A DNA stretch of 64,000 nucleotides from Candidatus Omnitrophota bacterium (lineage in GTDB: Bacteria > Hinthialibacterota > Hinthialibacteria > Hinthialibacterales > JAKPRU01), in contig JAKQSI010000093.1 in NCBI GenBank assembly GCA_029570205.1, positions 62,001 to 126,000 on the forward strand, in the 5' to 3' direction. Under the pieces are notes generated by a model. That model ran no database searches. It was given only the letters and a program-made list of their open reading frames with translations, and was not told the origin of the DNA. The number at the start of each line of letters is the position of its first letter. Within the stretch, counting starts at the first letter, position 1. The position numbers were made by a program, and so were the translations under genes. This document shows, piece after piece, positions 1-8,331 of this stretch.

Positions 1-2
1 AC

Positions 3-338
3 CCGGACAGCTACCAGGTTCCGCGTGTGGCCATCTCCGAGAAGAAAGACTTGATCCTTCTTCAACTGGAGATGCCGGGGGTCGGTCCCAGCGGTGTGGA
101 ATTGAGCATTGATAAGGACCGCCTCACCGTGATTGGACGTCGCGAAGAGGAAGTCAACACGCTGGATCCCGTGTACCGAACAAGAAACCCCCTGCACTAC
201 CGGCGACTCTTCTCGCTTGGCCGGGGGGTGGATGTGGATGGGATCACCGCTTCCCTGGAGAATGACGGGATGTTGTTGATCACGCTCCCCAAGCTGACTT
301 CCGAGAGTGGGAAGTCTGTGGTGGTTCGTGCTGTCTGA
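3..338 (+). CDS. Small heat shock protein Hsp20 (alpha-crystallin domain), 5' end outside window
   Basis: This is an ATP-independent holdase chaperone that binds unfolding proteins in the cytoplasm. The reading frame is open from the left edge (PDSYQVPRVAI...), so the true start lies upstream and the GTG at 27 is probably internal. The visible 111 residues hold most of an alpha-crystallin domain: LEMPGV near the start, the LTVIGRREE strand, and the C-terminal strand pair DGMLLITLPK that is diagnostic of the family. The typical I-x-I tail motif is replaced by SVVVRAV. A hairpin terminator follows 20 bases after the stop. Family assignment is secure from these motifs; whether the protein is heat-induced cannot be judged because the promoter is outside the window. 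Confidence 0.9.
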   Translation, partial: PDSYQVPRVAISEKKDLILLQLEMPGVGPSGVELSIDKDRLTVIGRREEEVNTLDPVYRTRNPLHYRRLFSLGRGVDVDGITASLENDGMLLITLPKLTSESGKSVVVRAV

Positions 339-358
339 ATGAACAAAAAATCGTAGAG

Positions 359-392
359 ATAGCCCGGCGCCGGATGGTGACGGGCTATTGTT
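359..392 (+). terminator. Intrinsic terminator after hsp20
   Basis: Positions 359-366 (ATAGCCCG) pair perfectly with 381-388 (CGGGCTAT) around a 14-base loop, followed by a T-rich stretch (TGTTATTTG). It sits just downstream of the hsp20 stop on the same strand. Confidence 0.65.
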
Positions 393-1061
393 ATTTGTAT
401 TTGTGGATACAGAGGGCTTCAAATACTGCCGCAAAGCGGCATTCTGACATCTCGGATGGCCCTCAAAACGCAGGCCTGCAAAGTCCATAATTAGTCCGAA
501 GTTCCGACGAATTTTTCATAAGATCGGTTACGTAAAGTCGGGATTATGAGCGGGTTCGGGGAGTTTTTGGAGCGGGAAAGGGCGCCCATGTGTATGATGG
601 GATTCTATAAAGTTATTATGCGATATGTCTCGATATAGCATATTGCATCGGCATATAAATGTAGTCATGTATATCGATACAGCGCCCAACCGGAACTCCC
701 CACCCTGCATTCTCCTGCGCGAATTCTATCGTGTGGTAAAGAAAGTCATGAAATGAACCCTGGCCAACCTCGCGGATTGGCCGCCGGAACTGGTGGAGGG
801 GTTTCGGGTGCTGCTGCGCGGGGGAACCGTGGTGGAGAATCCGGTGGAGAGTTTCGAGGTGGTGCGGGCGTACCCCACAGCTATGGGCGTTGGCGCCGAT
901 TCTGTTTGACGACAATGATGCAACAACAGCTCAAGCGGCACGCGTTTCCATCGCTGCGCTTGCGCAACGCTCTCCAATGTGTCCGGTAACGATATACTGA
1001 ATTTTGCTGTATTTCTAGTAATGACAAGTGGTTACACGTTTTTTGTTAAAGGAACTTCAGG
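393..1061. other. Intergenic region, no confident gene
   Basis: About 670 bases without a convincing gene. It holds a 6-bp hairpin at 427-441 (TGCCGC-AAA-GCGGCA). At 757-909 (+) there is a protein-like stretch reading ANLADWPPELVEGF and then GGTVVENPVESFEVV, ending in a stop at 907-909, but it has no usable start codon and an in-frame stop directly before it. This looks like the tail of a decayed gene that I cannot identify. The rest of the interval is AT-rich and shows nothing recognisable. Confidence 0.4.
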
Positions 1062-1946
1062 TTAAGTTGGCGAGTATGAATACGACCGTCGAATCCCCTC
1101 ACGAACCGATAATGGACGAATCCCCAGACAGGATCGGATCTTGCCACTGTTCAGGGAAAGATCCCTCGGACGCGGGGCGATTGTAGGGGAAGAGTCAATA
1201 GAGATCGGCTCGACCAGATTCGGATCGAGTCCCGTTTCTTCGGCCAGAATCCAGCCGAATTCCGCACGGCTGAGTCGATCCGGCCCGCCGAGGTTGAATA
1301 TCTCCCGCGTCGGATGCCTCTCAATTGCTGTCTGCACGGCAATCGCCACATCGGAGACATGAAGCGGTGTTCGGAACTCGTCCATGAACAGCCTCGCGTG
1401 TATGCCCTGTTTCATTTGAGAGTAGATGCGGTCGCAGAAACAGAGACGATATTCCTTTCTGCCTCCATACAACAAAGCCATCCGAAGAATGATCCAATGT
1501 CCCTCAAAATGCCGAACTTCCTGTTCCGCCAGCAACTTGGTTCGGCCATACTCGTTGATCGGTCCAGGTGTGTCTGTCTCAAGAAACCATGATTTGGAAG
1601 CGTTGTAGACATGTTCCGTTGAAACATGGATCAGGTAGCATCCATGGGGCAGGGACTCGACAAGGTTGCGTGTGCCATCCCGGTTGATTCGTATGGCCTC
1701 GTCGGGGTGAGATTGAGCGCGTTCCGTATTGGCTTGTGCGGCGCAGTGGATGACCGCCGTGGGACTACAATTCACGATGACCTGCCGAACCGAATCCCGG
1801 CATGTCAGGTCCATCGATACCCATTTCATGCCGGGGATAGTTGGGCGCTCACTTCGATAAGTCCCGATAATTGAGCAAATTGGAGATAAGTTATAAGCCA
1901 AGTTCGCTCCCAGAAAGCCGCTTGCGCCTGTGATCAAGATTGCCAT
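1062..1946 (-). CDS. RmlD-like NAD(P)-dependent sugar reductase/epimerase (extended SDR)
   Basis: This is a cytoplasmic nucleotide-sugar oxidoreductase of the dTDP-4-dehydrorhamnose reductase (RmlD) family. It has the N-terminal dinucleotide-binding motif GASGFLGANL at residues 7-16, a conserved HCAAQANTERAQSHPDEA segment resembling RmlD, STEHVY where RmlD has STDYVF, and the catalytic Y-x3-K as YGRTK. The 294-residue length is typical. The ATG is preceded by AAGGA at good spacing. Its neighbours (fliN, orphan gene) are not sugar genes, so the substrate cannot be inferred from context; a dTDP-sugar is likely but unproven. The gene lies 107 bases downstream of fliN on the same strand. Confidence 0.8.
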   Translation of the reverse strand: MAILITGASGFLGANLAYNLSPICSIIGTYRSERPTIPGMKWVSMDLTCRDSVRQVIVNCSPTAVIHCAAQANTERAQSHPDEAIRINRDGTRNLVESLPHGCYLIHVSTEHVYNASKSWFLETDTPGPINEYGRTKLLAEQEVRHFEGHWIILRMALLYGGRKEYRLCFCDRIYSQMKQGIHARLFMDEFRTPLHVSDVAIAVQTAIERHPTREIFNLGGPDRLSRAEFGWILAEETGLDPNLVEPISIDSSPTIAPRPRDLSLNSGKIRSCLGIRPLSVREGIRRSYSYSPT

Positions 1947-2052
1947 AATTCTTCCTTAGAAATTCGAAAACTGCCACAAAACAGATCTGAACCGGAGTAT
2001 GAAGACAGAAGATTGTAATAGGGGATACCGAGTCGAAAAAGATGGGGCCGAA

Positions 2053-2604
2053 TCAACCGGGACCGAGCGCCTCAATGCGCTCCTGAACCGAAAGGATATC
2101 GGTAACACGAATACCAAAGCTGTCGGCGATAACCACGACTTCTCCCCGTGAGAAGTTGCGGGCGTTTACATACAGATCAACCGGCTCACCGGAAAGTTTG
2201 TTCAGTTCAATCACCGATCCGGGACCCAGCTCCAGAATCTCGCGAATTGTGCGAACCGCGCTCCCCAGTTCGGCCCGAATTTCCAGGTCCGTATCCAGGA
2301 TTAAATCCATATTGGTTTGATCCGTGACCTCTTCATCGGATTCCAAAGGGTGAAACACGGCGGGTGCGATCGTGACTTCGCCATCGGGGAGTCGGACATT
2401 TCGGAGCCTCCCCTGCGGTTTTTCTGCCTGATTTCTGTTTGCGGACACACCGGGGGCTGGCTGCCTCTTGGCTGATCCCCGACCGCCACGTGGTACAGGT
2501 TTCGGTTCCGGTTCGTAGCTCTCATCCGGTTCCGTAGCCGATCCGATACCCGAGCTGGCGCTCAGCAAGGCATCGATTTCTTCTTGCGAAAGCAGATCGC
2601 CCAT
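2053..2604 (-). CDS. fliN: Flagellar motor switch protein FliN
   Basis: FliN is part of the C-ring of the flagellar motor and, with FliM and FliG, sets rotation direction. Its C-terminal 80 residues match the SpoA/FliN domain: LDLEIRAELG-type start (seen as LDTDLEIRAELGSAVRTI), GSVIELNKLSGEPVDLYVN, and RGEVVVIADSFGIRVTDI. The N-terminus reads MGDLLSQEEIDALLS, the short peptide usually found on FliM and FliY (a CheY/CheC-type docking helix), followed by a low-complexity basic linker. At 183 residues it is longer than minimal FliN. No other flagellar structural genes are adjacent, so this copy is isolated from the main flagellar cluster. A good sigma-70 type promoter lies upstream at 2649-2678. 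Confidence 0.88.
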   Translation of the reverse strand: MGDLLSQEEIDALLSASSGIGSATEPDESYEPEPKPVPRGGRGSAKRQPAPGVSANRNQAEKPQGRLRNVRLPDGEVTIAPAVFHPLESDEEVTDQTNMDLILDTDLEIRAELGSAVRTIREILELGPGSVIELNKLSGEPVDLYVNARNFSRGEVVVIADSFGIRVTDILSVQERIEALGPG

Positions 2605-2648
2605 AATATCTTCGCCCAGTCCCGATAACTGCTCCTGATTTCGAGATC

Positions 2649-2678
2649 ATTATACACGGATTTCGCTTGTCCAGGCAA
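2649..2678 (-). promoter_or_regulatory. Sigma-70-like promoter of fliN
   Basis: On the minus strand a perfect TATAAT (2649-2654) lies 18 bases from TTGCCT (2673-2678), about 45 bases before the fliN ATG. It is a housekeeping-type promoter rather than a FliA type. Confidence 0.55.
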
Positions 2679-2792
2679 ATAATTCCCTTTTTTTGTTCAC
2701 AGATCACGCAAAACAAGCAGAATCCAGCCTTCAGATCAACTTTTGTAAGGAGGGAACGCAACATTCGTTCCATGCAGTACACCATACCCAAC

Positions 2793-2814
2793 GGTCAGGC
2801 AAAGACGCCTGACC
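2793..2814 (-). repeat. 8-bp intergenic hairpin downstream of the orphan gene
   Basis: GGTCAGGC (2793-2800) pairs perfectly with GCCTGACC (2807-2814) over a 6-base loop. It lies 31 bases beyond the stop of the minus-strand gene ending at 2846. There is no U-run, so it may be a repeat of the same type as those at 3754, 9413, 10927 and 33537 (shared AGGC/GCCT core) rather than a simple terminator. Confidence 0.5.
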
Positions 2815-2845
2815 TACTGGGGATAGGTCTCCGGGCCTGCCAGGA

Positions 2846-3496
2846 TCACAAAATGCCCTCTCTCAGGAGCTGCAATTTGTGCTCCATCTGGAGGATCTCT
2901 CCGGGGAGTTCCCGTAACATCCGTTCGGCTTTGAGCCTCTCACCGGGGAGACCGTATTTGCCTCTTCTACCCTTGATTTGAGGCTCTTCTTTTCTCAAGT
3001 CTCTCAGAACCTGCCTGGCCTGTTCTATCTCCCGGATCAACTCCCGTTGGCGATCATCTTCAGGAACCGGCTCCTTTGCAGGAGCGGACTCTGATGGTTC
3101 ATACGGAAGGGGAGGTTTCACGGGGCGCACAATCGTAGGGTCCAGAGGATGAGGGCGAGATTGAGCAGGCCCCTGCTCAGCCAGCTCCGCCAATTCAGAA
3201 AGAAGGAGAATCAAGTTGGGGATCTTGGAGGGAGGCGGCGCTGATCCCCGGGCGGGGGGGCCAGCTGTATCCCGTGCGGTAACGGCAAACGCGGTGAATA
3301 TACCCTCTTTGTCTTCCTCATACATCCTCCGAAGGCGCATGACCATTTCGCGTACTTCGGGATTCCGGAGAGTCTCCTTCTCCGCATTTTTCAGATGCAG
3401 ATTCAGCAGCGCCTCTGCCATGCGACGGCTTTTCGGATCGTTCGCCATGTTTCTCATTTTACAGGCGGCTCGAACCAAAAACAGGTGATAGTCCAT
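2846..3496 (-). CDS. Uncharacterised coiled-coil protein
   Basis: I do not recognise this 216-residue protein. It is rich in charge and likely mostly helical. Residues about 20-75 form a helical N-terminal part (SRRMAEALLNLHLKNAEKET). A Pro-rich linker at about 80-145 follows (GPPARGSAPPPSKIP, then PLDPTIVRPVKPPLPYEP), and a C-terminal coiled coil (ELIREIEQARQVLRDLRKEE) runs to the end. There is no signal peptide or membrane segment. The start is uncertain: ATG codons at 3496, 3454 and 3445 all lack a clear ribosome site. It precedes fliN on the same strand with a 240-base gap that contains its own fliN promoter, so a shared function with fliN is only a guess. Confidence 0.55.
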   Translation of the reverse strand: MDYHLFLVRAACKMRNMANDPKSRRMAEALLNLHLKNAEKETLRNPEVREMVMRLRRMYEEDKEGIFTAFAVTARDTAGPPARGSAPPPSKIPNLILLLSELAELAEQGPAQSRPHPLDPTIVRPVKPPLPYEPSESAPAKEPVPEDDRQRELIREIEQARQVLRDLRKEEPQIKGRRGKYGLPGERLKAERMLRELPGEILQMEHKLQLLREGIL

Positions 3497-3864
3497 TCTT
3501 TTGAGGCGGACGATTCAATCGTGAAAACTCGATTTGCGATCCGTCTCCATCGAAATATCTCGATGCAAGGAATGTTATGGGACATCTGCATCCGGAGAAT
3601 CAGGAAGGCTAACTCATTCGAGATGAACCAGTTAGATCATTTGTTTCGCCAAGAGGATATTGAAAGCGAATTGGAATGCTGCCTGCATATATAAAAGAGA
3701 TAAATGCGGCCCCTCACCCCAACCCTTTCCTTGAAGGAGAGGGAAAAGAGGCCGGCACAGTCTTCCAGCCTGTGGTGATACAACGGTCAAAACTGTTCGT
3801 TTAGAGTTCTTGAGTTACGGAACACCGAGGGAATGAGTTTGGAACTATCGGAGGATATAAAATC
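3497..3864. other. Intergenic region before the T2SS operon
   Basis: A 368-base spacer between divergent genes. It contains the composite repeat at 3711-3775 and a short inverted repeat CATCGA/TCGATG near 3548-3566. No open frame here looks like a gene. The gspE ribosome site GGAGG sits at 3850-3854. I could not find a convincing -10/-35 pair for the operon. Confidence 0.5.
3711..3775. repeat. Composite dispersed repeat, copy 1
   Basis: The first half is CCCTCACCCCAACCCTTTCC with its partial complement GGAGAGGG, and the second half is a hairpin-forming block CACAG(T)CTTCCAGCCTGTG at 3756-3774. The same two blocks in the same order recur at 9367-9434. Here one base of the hairpin arm differs (T in place of G). 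Confidence 0.7.
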
Positions 3865-5568
3865 ATGAGAGACGGAGCTGGGCTGCTCGGAAAACGGTAT
3901 GGAGAATTGTTACGGTCGCTGGAAGTTATTTCCAGTGATGATGTCAACCGCGCGCTGGCCATCCAGGAGAAAACCGGCAAGAACCTGGATACCATCATCA
4001 TTGACAACGGCCTGGCGAACGAGCAGACCATCATGGAGACGCTTTCATCCCACTTGGGAGTCGAAAGCATGGATATCACGGATCTGGAGATTGCCCCGGA
4101 TATCCTCCATGCCATCCCGGTACGTTACATCCACCGGTACAACATTCTGCCCGTCGCCAGGCAGGGCAGCCTGTTGAAAGTGGCAACAGCGGACCCGCTG
4201 AATTTCCAGGCTCTGGATGATTTGCGCCTTCTTCTGAAATGCGATATCGAGCCGGTTTTGGCTCCAAGCGCCGATATTCGCGATTGCATCAAGCGATATT
4301 TCGGAATCGGCGCCGATACGGTAGACAGCCTCCTGACTGAAGAAGAAGCAGGGGAAGAGGAGGAAGAGGCGGAGAAGACCAACATCGAAGAGGTCGAAGA
4401 CGCCTCGATCATCCGATTTGTCAACCAGATCATGTCCGAGGCCGTTACCGACCGGGCCACGGATATTCATTTCGAGCCATTCGAGGATGAACTGAGAATT
4501 CGGTACCGGATTGATGGGATTCTTTACGAAGCCTCTGTGCCGCCCTCTATTCGCCACTACCAGTCGGCTGTAATTTCCCGTATCAAGATCATGGCGGATA
4601 TGAACATTGCGGAAAAGCGACTGCCTCAAGACGGGCGTATCAATATCAAAACAGGCAACCTGGAATATGACCTCCGTGTGTCCACGGTTCCCTCCGTGCA
4701 CGGGGAGAGCATCGTCATCCGTATCCTGAACCGGGACGCCAGCTTGCACAATCTGCAGCAGCTTGGATTCGACAACGAGTCGCTGTGGAAGTTCGATCTG
4801 CTGATCCGTAAATCCAACGGGATCATTCTGGTGACCGGCCCGACCGGTAGCGGAAAGACCACCACGCTCTATGCCGCGCTCGATAAACTGAATAAAACTG
4901 ACGTGAAGATTCTTACCATTGAAGAGCCGGTGGAGTACCAGATGAAAGGTCTGGTACAGATTCAGGTTCGCCCGAAAATCGGCCTGACCTTCGCGAGTGT
5001 TCTTCGGTCTTTCCTGCGGCAGGACCCCGATATCATGCTGGTGGGCGAGACCCGCGATTTCGAGACGGCGGAGATCGCCATCCAGGCCGCACTGACCGGT
5101 CACCTGGTGTTCACCACGCTACATACAAACGACGCGCCGGGGGCCATCACCCGCCTGATCGATATGGGCGTGGAACCGTACCTGGTTTCATCTTCCGTGA
5201 TCGGCGTAGTGGCCCAGCGGTTGATGCGCTGTATCTGCCCGAACTGCAAAGAGGAATATGAGCCGGAACACGACGTATTGGTTGGATTGGGACTGGATGA
5301 ACCCGAATTCCGGGACATCAAGTACTTCCGGGGAAAAGGGTGTGAAGACTGCAAGTTCCTCGGATACAAGGGCCGGACGGCCATTTACGAAATCATGCCC
5401 ATGGACGAGGAACTCCGCGACCTGACCGTTCAGCGGGTCTCCACGAGTGTACTGAAAGATCACGCATTGAAAGTCGGGATGAAGACTCTTCGAAAGGCCG
5501 CATTGGAGAAAGTCCGCCAGGGAGTGACAACCCTGGATGATTTGATGCGTGTCACGCAGGAGTGGTAG
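3865..5568 (+). CDS. gspE: T2SS assembly ATPase GspE (GspE/PilB family)
   Basis: GspE is the cytoplasmic hexameric ATPase that drives assembly of the type II secretion pseudopilus. The N-terminal MshEN-type domain (residues 1-150) is followed by a very acidic linker (EEEAGEEEEEAEKTN) and the catalytic core. Visible motifs are Walker A GPTGSGKTTT at residues 325-334, the Asp box around EEPVEYQMKGLVQIQV, Walker B DPDIMLVGETRD near 387, and the His box HLVFTTLHTNDA. A zinc-binding set of cysteines (C456, C458, C461, C493, C496) matches the CM motif of GspE. Length 567 is normal. The ATG follows GGAGG with 10 bases spacing. It is the first gene of an eleven-gene operon, and gspF begins 3 bases after its stop, which identifies it as T2SS rather than type IV pilus. 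Confidence 0.95.
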   Translation: MRDGAGLLGKRYGELLRSLEVISSDDVNRALAIQEKTGKNLDTIIIDNGLANEQTIMETLSSHLGVESMDITDLEIAPDILHAIPVRYIHRYNILPVARQGSLLKVATADPLNFQALDDLRLLLKCDIEPVLAPSADIRDCIKRYFGIGADTVDSLLTEEEAGEEEEEAEKTNIEEVEDASIIRFVNQIMSEAVTDRATDIHFEPFEDELRIRYRIDGILYEASVPPSIRHYQSAVISRIKIMADMNIAEKRLPQDGRINIKTGNLEYDLRVSTVPSVHGESIVIRILNRDASLHNLQQLGFDNESLWKFDLLIRKSNGIILVTGPTGSGKTTTLYAALDKLNKTDVKILTIEEPVEYQMKGLVQIQVRPKIGLTFASVLRSFLRQDPDIMLVGETRDFETAEIAIQAALTGHLVFTTLHTNDAPGAITRLIDMGVEPYLVSSSVIGVVAQRLMRCICPNCKEEYEPEHDVLVGLGLDEPEFRDIKYFRGKGCEDCKFLGYKGRTAIYEIMPMDEELRDLTVQRVSTSVLKDHALKVGMKTLRKAALEKVRQGVTTLDDLMRVTQEW

Positions 5569-5570
5569 GA

Positions 5571-6785
5571 ATGCGTTACTCCTATAAAGCAAAAAAGAAT
5601 TCGGGGGAAGTGGTTCAAGGTTACATTGAGGCCGAGAACCGTCGCCTGGTGATCGGCAAATTGCAGAAGATGCAGTTCTTCCCGATCTCTGTTGTGGAGG
5701 AAGCGGGGGGCAAGGGGTTACAGACGGAGTTCTCACTGAACTCCCTTCGCCGAGTCGGATTGAAAGACATTACAACTTTCAGCCGTCAACTGAGCGACCT
5801 GCTGAAATCGGGACTTCCATTGGCAAAGGCCCTGGAAGTTTTAACGAAGCAGACCAGCAATCCGAAGCTGTTGAGCATCCTGAGAACCATTTGCAGCGAT
5901 GTGCAGGGAGGCAGTACCTTCGCCGATGCGCTGAAACGTCACCCGAAAGTGTTCAGCGATCTGTATTGCAGCATGGTTCATGCCGGAGAAATCAGTGGGG
6001 GCCTGGATGCCGTCATGGAGCGTCTCTCCAATTTCCTGGAATCCGAGCAGGAAACCCGGAGCAAGTTTATCACGGCGATGACTTACCCGGCTTTCATGGT
6101 CATTGTGTGCGTGGCTGTCGTGATCGTGCTGTTCACATTTGTGGTCCCCAAATTCCAGAGCATGTTCGAGGAGAGCGGCGCGGTATTGCCGATCTCGACA
6201 CAGTTTCTCATGGGAGTCAGCCGTTTTGTTCAATTATGGTGGTGGGTCATCCTGGGTGGATTCGTCGCTTTGATCGTTCTGTTCCGCCATTACATTCACA
6301 CGGAGGCCGGGCGCATCCAGTGGGATGAATTCAAATTGCAGCTTCCGCTGATCGGGGACCTGGTAAAGAAACGAGAGGTCTCGAAGTTTGCCCGCACTCT
6401 GGGAACACTGCTGGCAAACGGAGTGAATATTCTCCGCGCCCTGGAGATCACCGAGGAGGTGGTTTCCAACAAGATCATTGCAAAGAACATTCGCGAGATG
6501 GCGGGAAACATCAAGGAGGGAGAAAGACTCTCCGACCGAATGGCGCAAAGCCCATACTTCCCGCCACTGGCCGTCAACATGGTGGCGGTGGGTGAAGAGA
6601 CCGGGGATATGGAGCGTACGTTAAACCGAGTCGCCCAATCTTACGAAAACGAGACGGAACGCGCGATGAAAACAGTGACCACGTTATTGGAACCGATGAT
6701 GATTGTCGTGATGGCGGTGATCGTCGGATTTATCGTATTTGCCATGATTATGCCGATCTTTCAGATCAGCCAGAGTATTCAGTAG
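5571..6785 (+). CDS. gspF: T2SS inner-membrane platform protein GspF
   Basis: GspF is the polytopic inner-membrane platform of the secretion machine and contacts GspE. It has the duplicated T2SSF domain: FSRQLSDLLKSGLPLAKALE in the first repeat (about residues 65-85) and FARTLGTLLANGVNILRALE in the second (about 270-290). Three membrane segments are visible, around residues 165-190 (MVIVCVAVVIVLFTFVVP), 220-240 and 375-400. I chose the ATG at 5571, two bases after the gspE stop, rather than an in-frame GTG at 5562 that would overlap it, because MRYSYKAKK... is the usual family beginning. Length 404 is standard. Confidence 0.95.
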   Translation: MRYSYKAKKNSGEVVQGYIEAENRRLVIGKLQKMQFFPISVVEEAGGKGLQTEFSLNSLRRVGLKDITTFSRQLSDLLKSGLPLAKALEVLTKQTSNPKLLSILRTICSDVQGGSTFADALKRHPKVFSDLYCSMVHAGEISGGLDAVMERLSNFLESEQETRSKFITAMTYPAFMVIVCVAVVIVLFTFVVPKFQSMFEESGAVLPISTQFLMGVSRFVQLWWWVILGGFVALIVLFRHYIHTEAGRIQWDEFKLQLPLIGDLVKKREVSKFARTLGTLLANGVNILRALEITEEVVSNKIIAKNIREMAGNIKEGERLSDRMAQSPYFPPLAVNMVAVGEETGDMERTLNRVAQSYENETERAMKTVTTLLEPMMIVVMAVIVGFIVFAMIMPIFQISQSIQ

Positions 6786-6880
6786 GAAGGGATGGAAGCC
6801 TCGGATACAAACACCATATTCATAAAGAAACGAAAGATTCCGATAAGGGAATTGGATTCTACGAAATGGAGGACATCGTG

Positions 6881-7297
6881 ATGAAAAGAGAGAGTAAGAA
6901 TCGGGCCAGGGCATTTACGCTGGTGGAACTGCTGCTGGTGGTCACGATCATCGGCATTCTGGCCGGGGCGGTATTGATCAACATCAGCGGGCAATCGAAG
7001 CGCGCGCGGATCTCCCGCGCGGGGAGCGATATCGCCACGATAGAAAGCGCTCTCAGCCTGTACGAGATGGACCTCGGCGATTATCCGGATGAGCTGCAAA
7101 GTCTATTGGAAAATCCCGGGGAAGACGGATGGAACGGTCCATACCTGAAGAAAAACTCCCTGGCGGATCCCTGGGGGAACGACTACCAGTACCGATATCC
7201 GGGGAACTACGGTGTGGAATACGACCTGTACTCCCTGGGGCCGGATGGAACCGACGGAACCGATGACGACATCGGAAACTGGGAAAAGGAATCCTGA
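6881..7297 (+). CDS. gspG: Major pseudopilin GspG
   Basis: GspG is the main subunit of the T2SS pseudopilus. It has a short basic leader, the prepilin peptidase site before FTLVELLLVVTIIGILAG, and the hydrophobic helix that follows. The C-terminal half carries the calcium-binding GspG signature: DPWGNDYQYRYPG, then YDLYSLGPDGTDGTDDDIGNW, plus the alpha-helical IESALSLYEMDLGDYP block. I start it at the ATG at 6881, which has GGAGGA at 6868-6873; an ATG at 6866 overlaps that ribosome site and is less likely. Length 138 fits. No dedicated prepilin peptidase (GspO) gene is present in the window, so processing must rely on one elsewhere. Confidence 0.94.
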   Translation: MKRESKNRARAFTLVELLLVVTIIGILAGAVLINISGQSKRARISRAGSDIATIESALSLYEMDLGDYPDELQSLLENPGEDGWNGPYLKKNSLADPWGNDYQYRYPGNYGVEYDLYSLGPDGTDGTDDDIGNWEKES

Positions 7298-7893
7298 TGA
7301 AATACACCCGTCGCGGCGGATTCACACTGATCGAGCTGGCCACGGTAGTCGTTATTCTGGCCATCGTCATGGCAGCGGGATTACCCGCGTTCAGCGGATT
7401 TCAGAAACGCGCGGGGCTTTCGGCGGAAGCGGAGCGGCTCGTGCAGACGCTCCGCTACGCCCAGCAACGGGCCATCCTGGAACGCCAGGACATGGAAGTG
7501 GTCATCGATCTCAAGGAAAAAGCGTACTGGATTCCGGTGGTTAAGGAGGACATTCGGAGGCATCGCGGGCGGGTGCGGAAATCCCGACGGCAAGAAGAAT
7601 TGATGAGTCTTCGCCAGAAAATCAAGGATGGTTACATCATCGAGTTTTTTTATTATCCCCTGCTGGATCAGGAGGCCAAAAAAGGCGAGAACAGTATTCG
7701 ATTCTATCCGGATGGAACAGCGGACGCCGTCAACCTGACGCTTCTGAAGACCGCAGAATATCGAGAAGAGGAATATCGAGTTTTTATCAAAGTGATGGGG
7801 ACGACCGGCCAGGTGAAAACCTTTCAGAGTCGGGATGAAAACGACGGATGGGATTTCTTTGACGGGAAACTCGATTCAATGAGTGAACTATGA
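7297..7893 (+). CDS. gspH: Minor pseudopilin GspH
   Basis: This is a type II secretion minor pseudopilin thought to sit at or near the pseudopilus tip. It has a basic leader MKYTRRG and the processing/hydrophobic segment FTLIELATVVVILAIVMAAG, followed by the GspH-like block ... EAERLVQTLRYAQQRAILER. The remainder is a beta-rich domain without strong sequence identity to well-studied GspH. The ATG overlaps the gspG stop by one base (TGATG), indicating translational coupling. Assignment as GspH rests on this FTLIE helix, the AQQRAI motif and position between gspG and gspI. Confidence 0.88.
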   Translation: MKYTRRGGFTLIELATVVVILAIVMAAGLPAFSGFQKRAGLSAEAERLVQTLRYAQQRAILERQDMEVVIDLKEKAYWIPVVKEDIRRHRGRVRKSRRQEELMSLRQKIKDGYIIEFFYYPLLDQEAKKGENSIRFYPDGTADAVNLTLLKTAEYREEEYRVFIKVMGTTGQVKTFQSRDENDGWDFFDGKLDSMSEL

Positions 7894-8321
7894 ATACGAA
7901 GTTGCACGGACAGAATCGTTGCTCAGACCGAACCGGGTTCGTTCTCCTGGAGGTATTGGTGTCTATGACGATCCTGGCCGTTGCCGGCACCGCATTGATC
8001 CAGTGTTTCCAAGCCTGTATCGATGCTCAAAAACGGATCAAGCAGCGCTCGCAGGCCATCTATCTCACACAGAGCAGAATCCTGGATATGGAGTTTCTCT
8101 ATTATGGAATGGAATCCGTTCGTCGTGCCCAACATCACGGCGACTATCGCGACCTGGGATTTCCGAATATGTGGTGGGAGGCATCGGTGAAAGTGGATCG
8201 AAAACGATACGCGCATGAGATCACGGTCACAACAAGTTGGGAACAGACGAACAAAACCTATTCGTATTCCATGACCACTCTTGTGCCGCTGCCGCGGTAC
8301 GACGACCGATTGGTTCGGTAA
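7890..8321 (+). CDS. gspI: Minor pseudopilin GspI
   Basis: A 143-residue minor pseudopilin expected to form the tip complex with GspJ and GspK. The leader (MNTKLHGQNRCSDRTG) is followed by FVLLEVLVSMTILAVAGTAL, in which the usual FTLLEVL is FVLLEVL, a tolerated variant with the key Glu five residues into the mature protein. It overlaps gspH by four bases (ATGA). The soluble part is short and contains KTYSYSMTTLVPL near the end. Identity is inferred from the pseudopilin helix plus gene order (H-I-J-K). Confidence 0.85.
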   Translation: MNTKLHGQNRCSDRTGFVLLEVLVSMTILAVAGTALIQCFQACIDAQKRIKQRSQAIYLTQSRILDMEFLYYGMESVRRAQHHGDYRDLGFPNMWWEASVKVDRKRYAHEITVTTSWEQTNKTYSYSMTTLVPLPRYDDRLVR

Positions 8322-8331
8322 GACAAAGAAG

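Noticed and set aside
4045-5103. Minus-strand frame of 352 codons
   Set aside because: Antisense to gspE.
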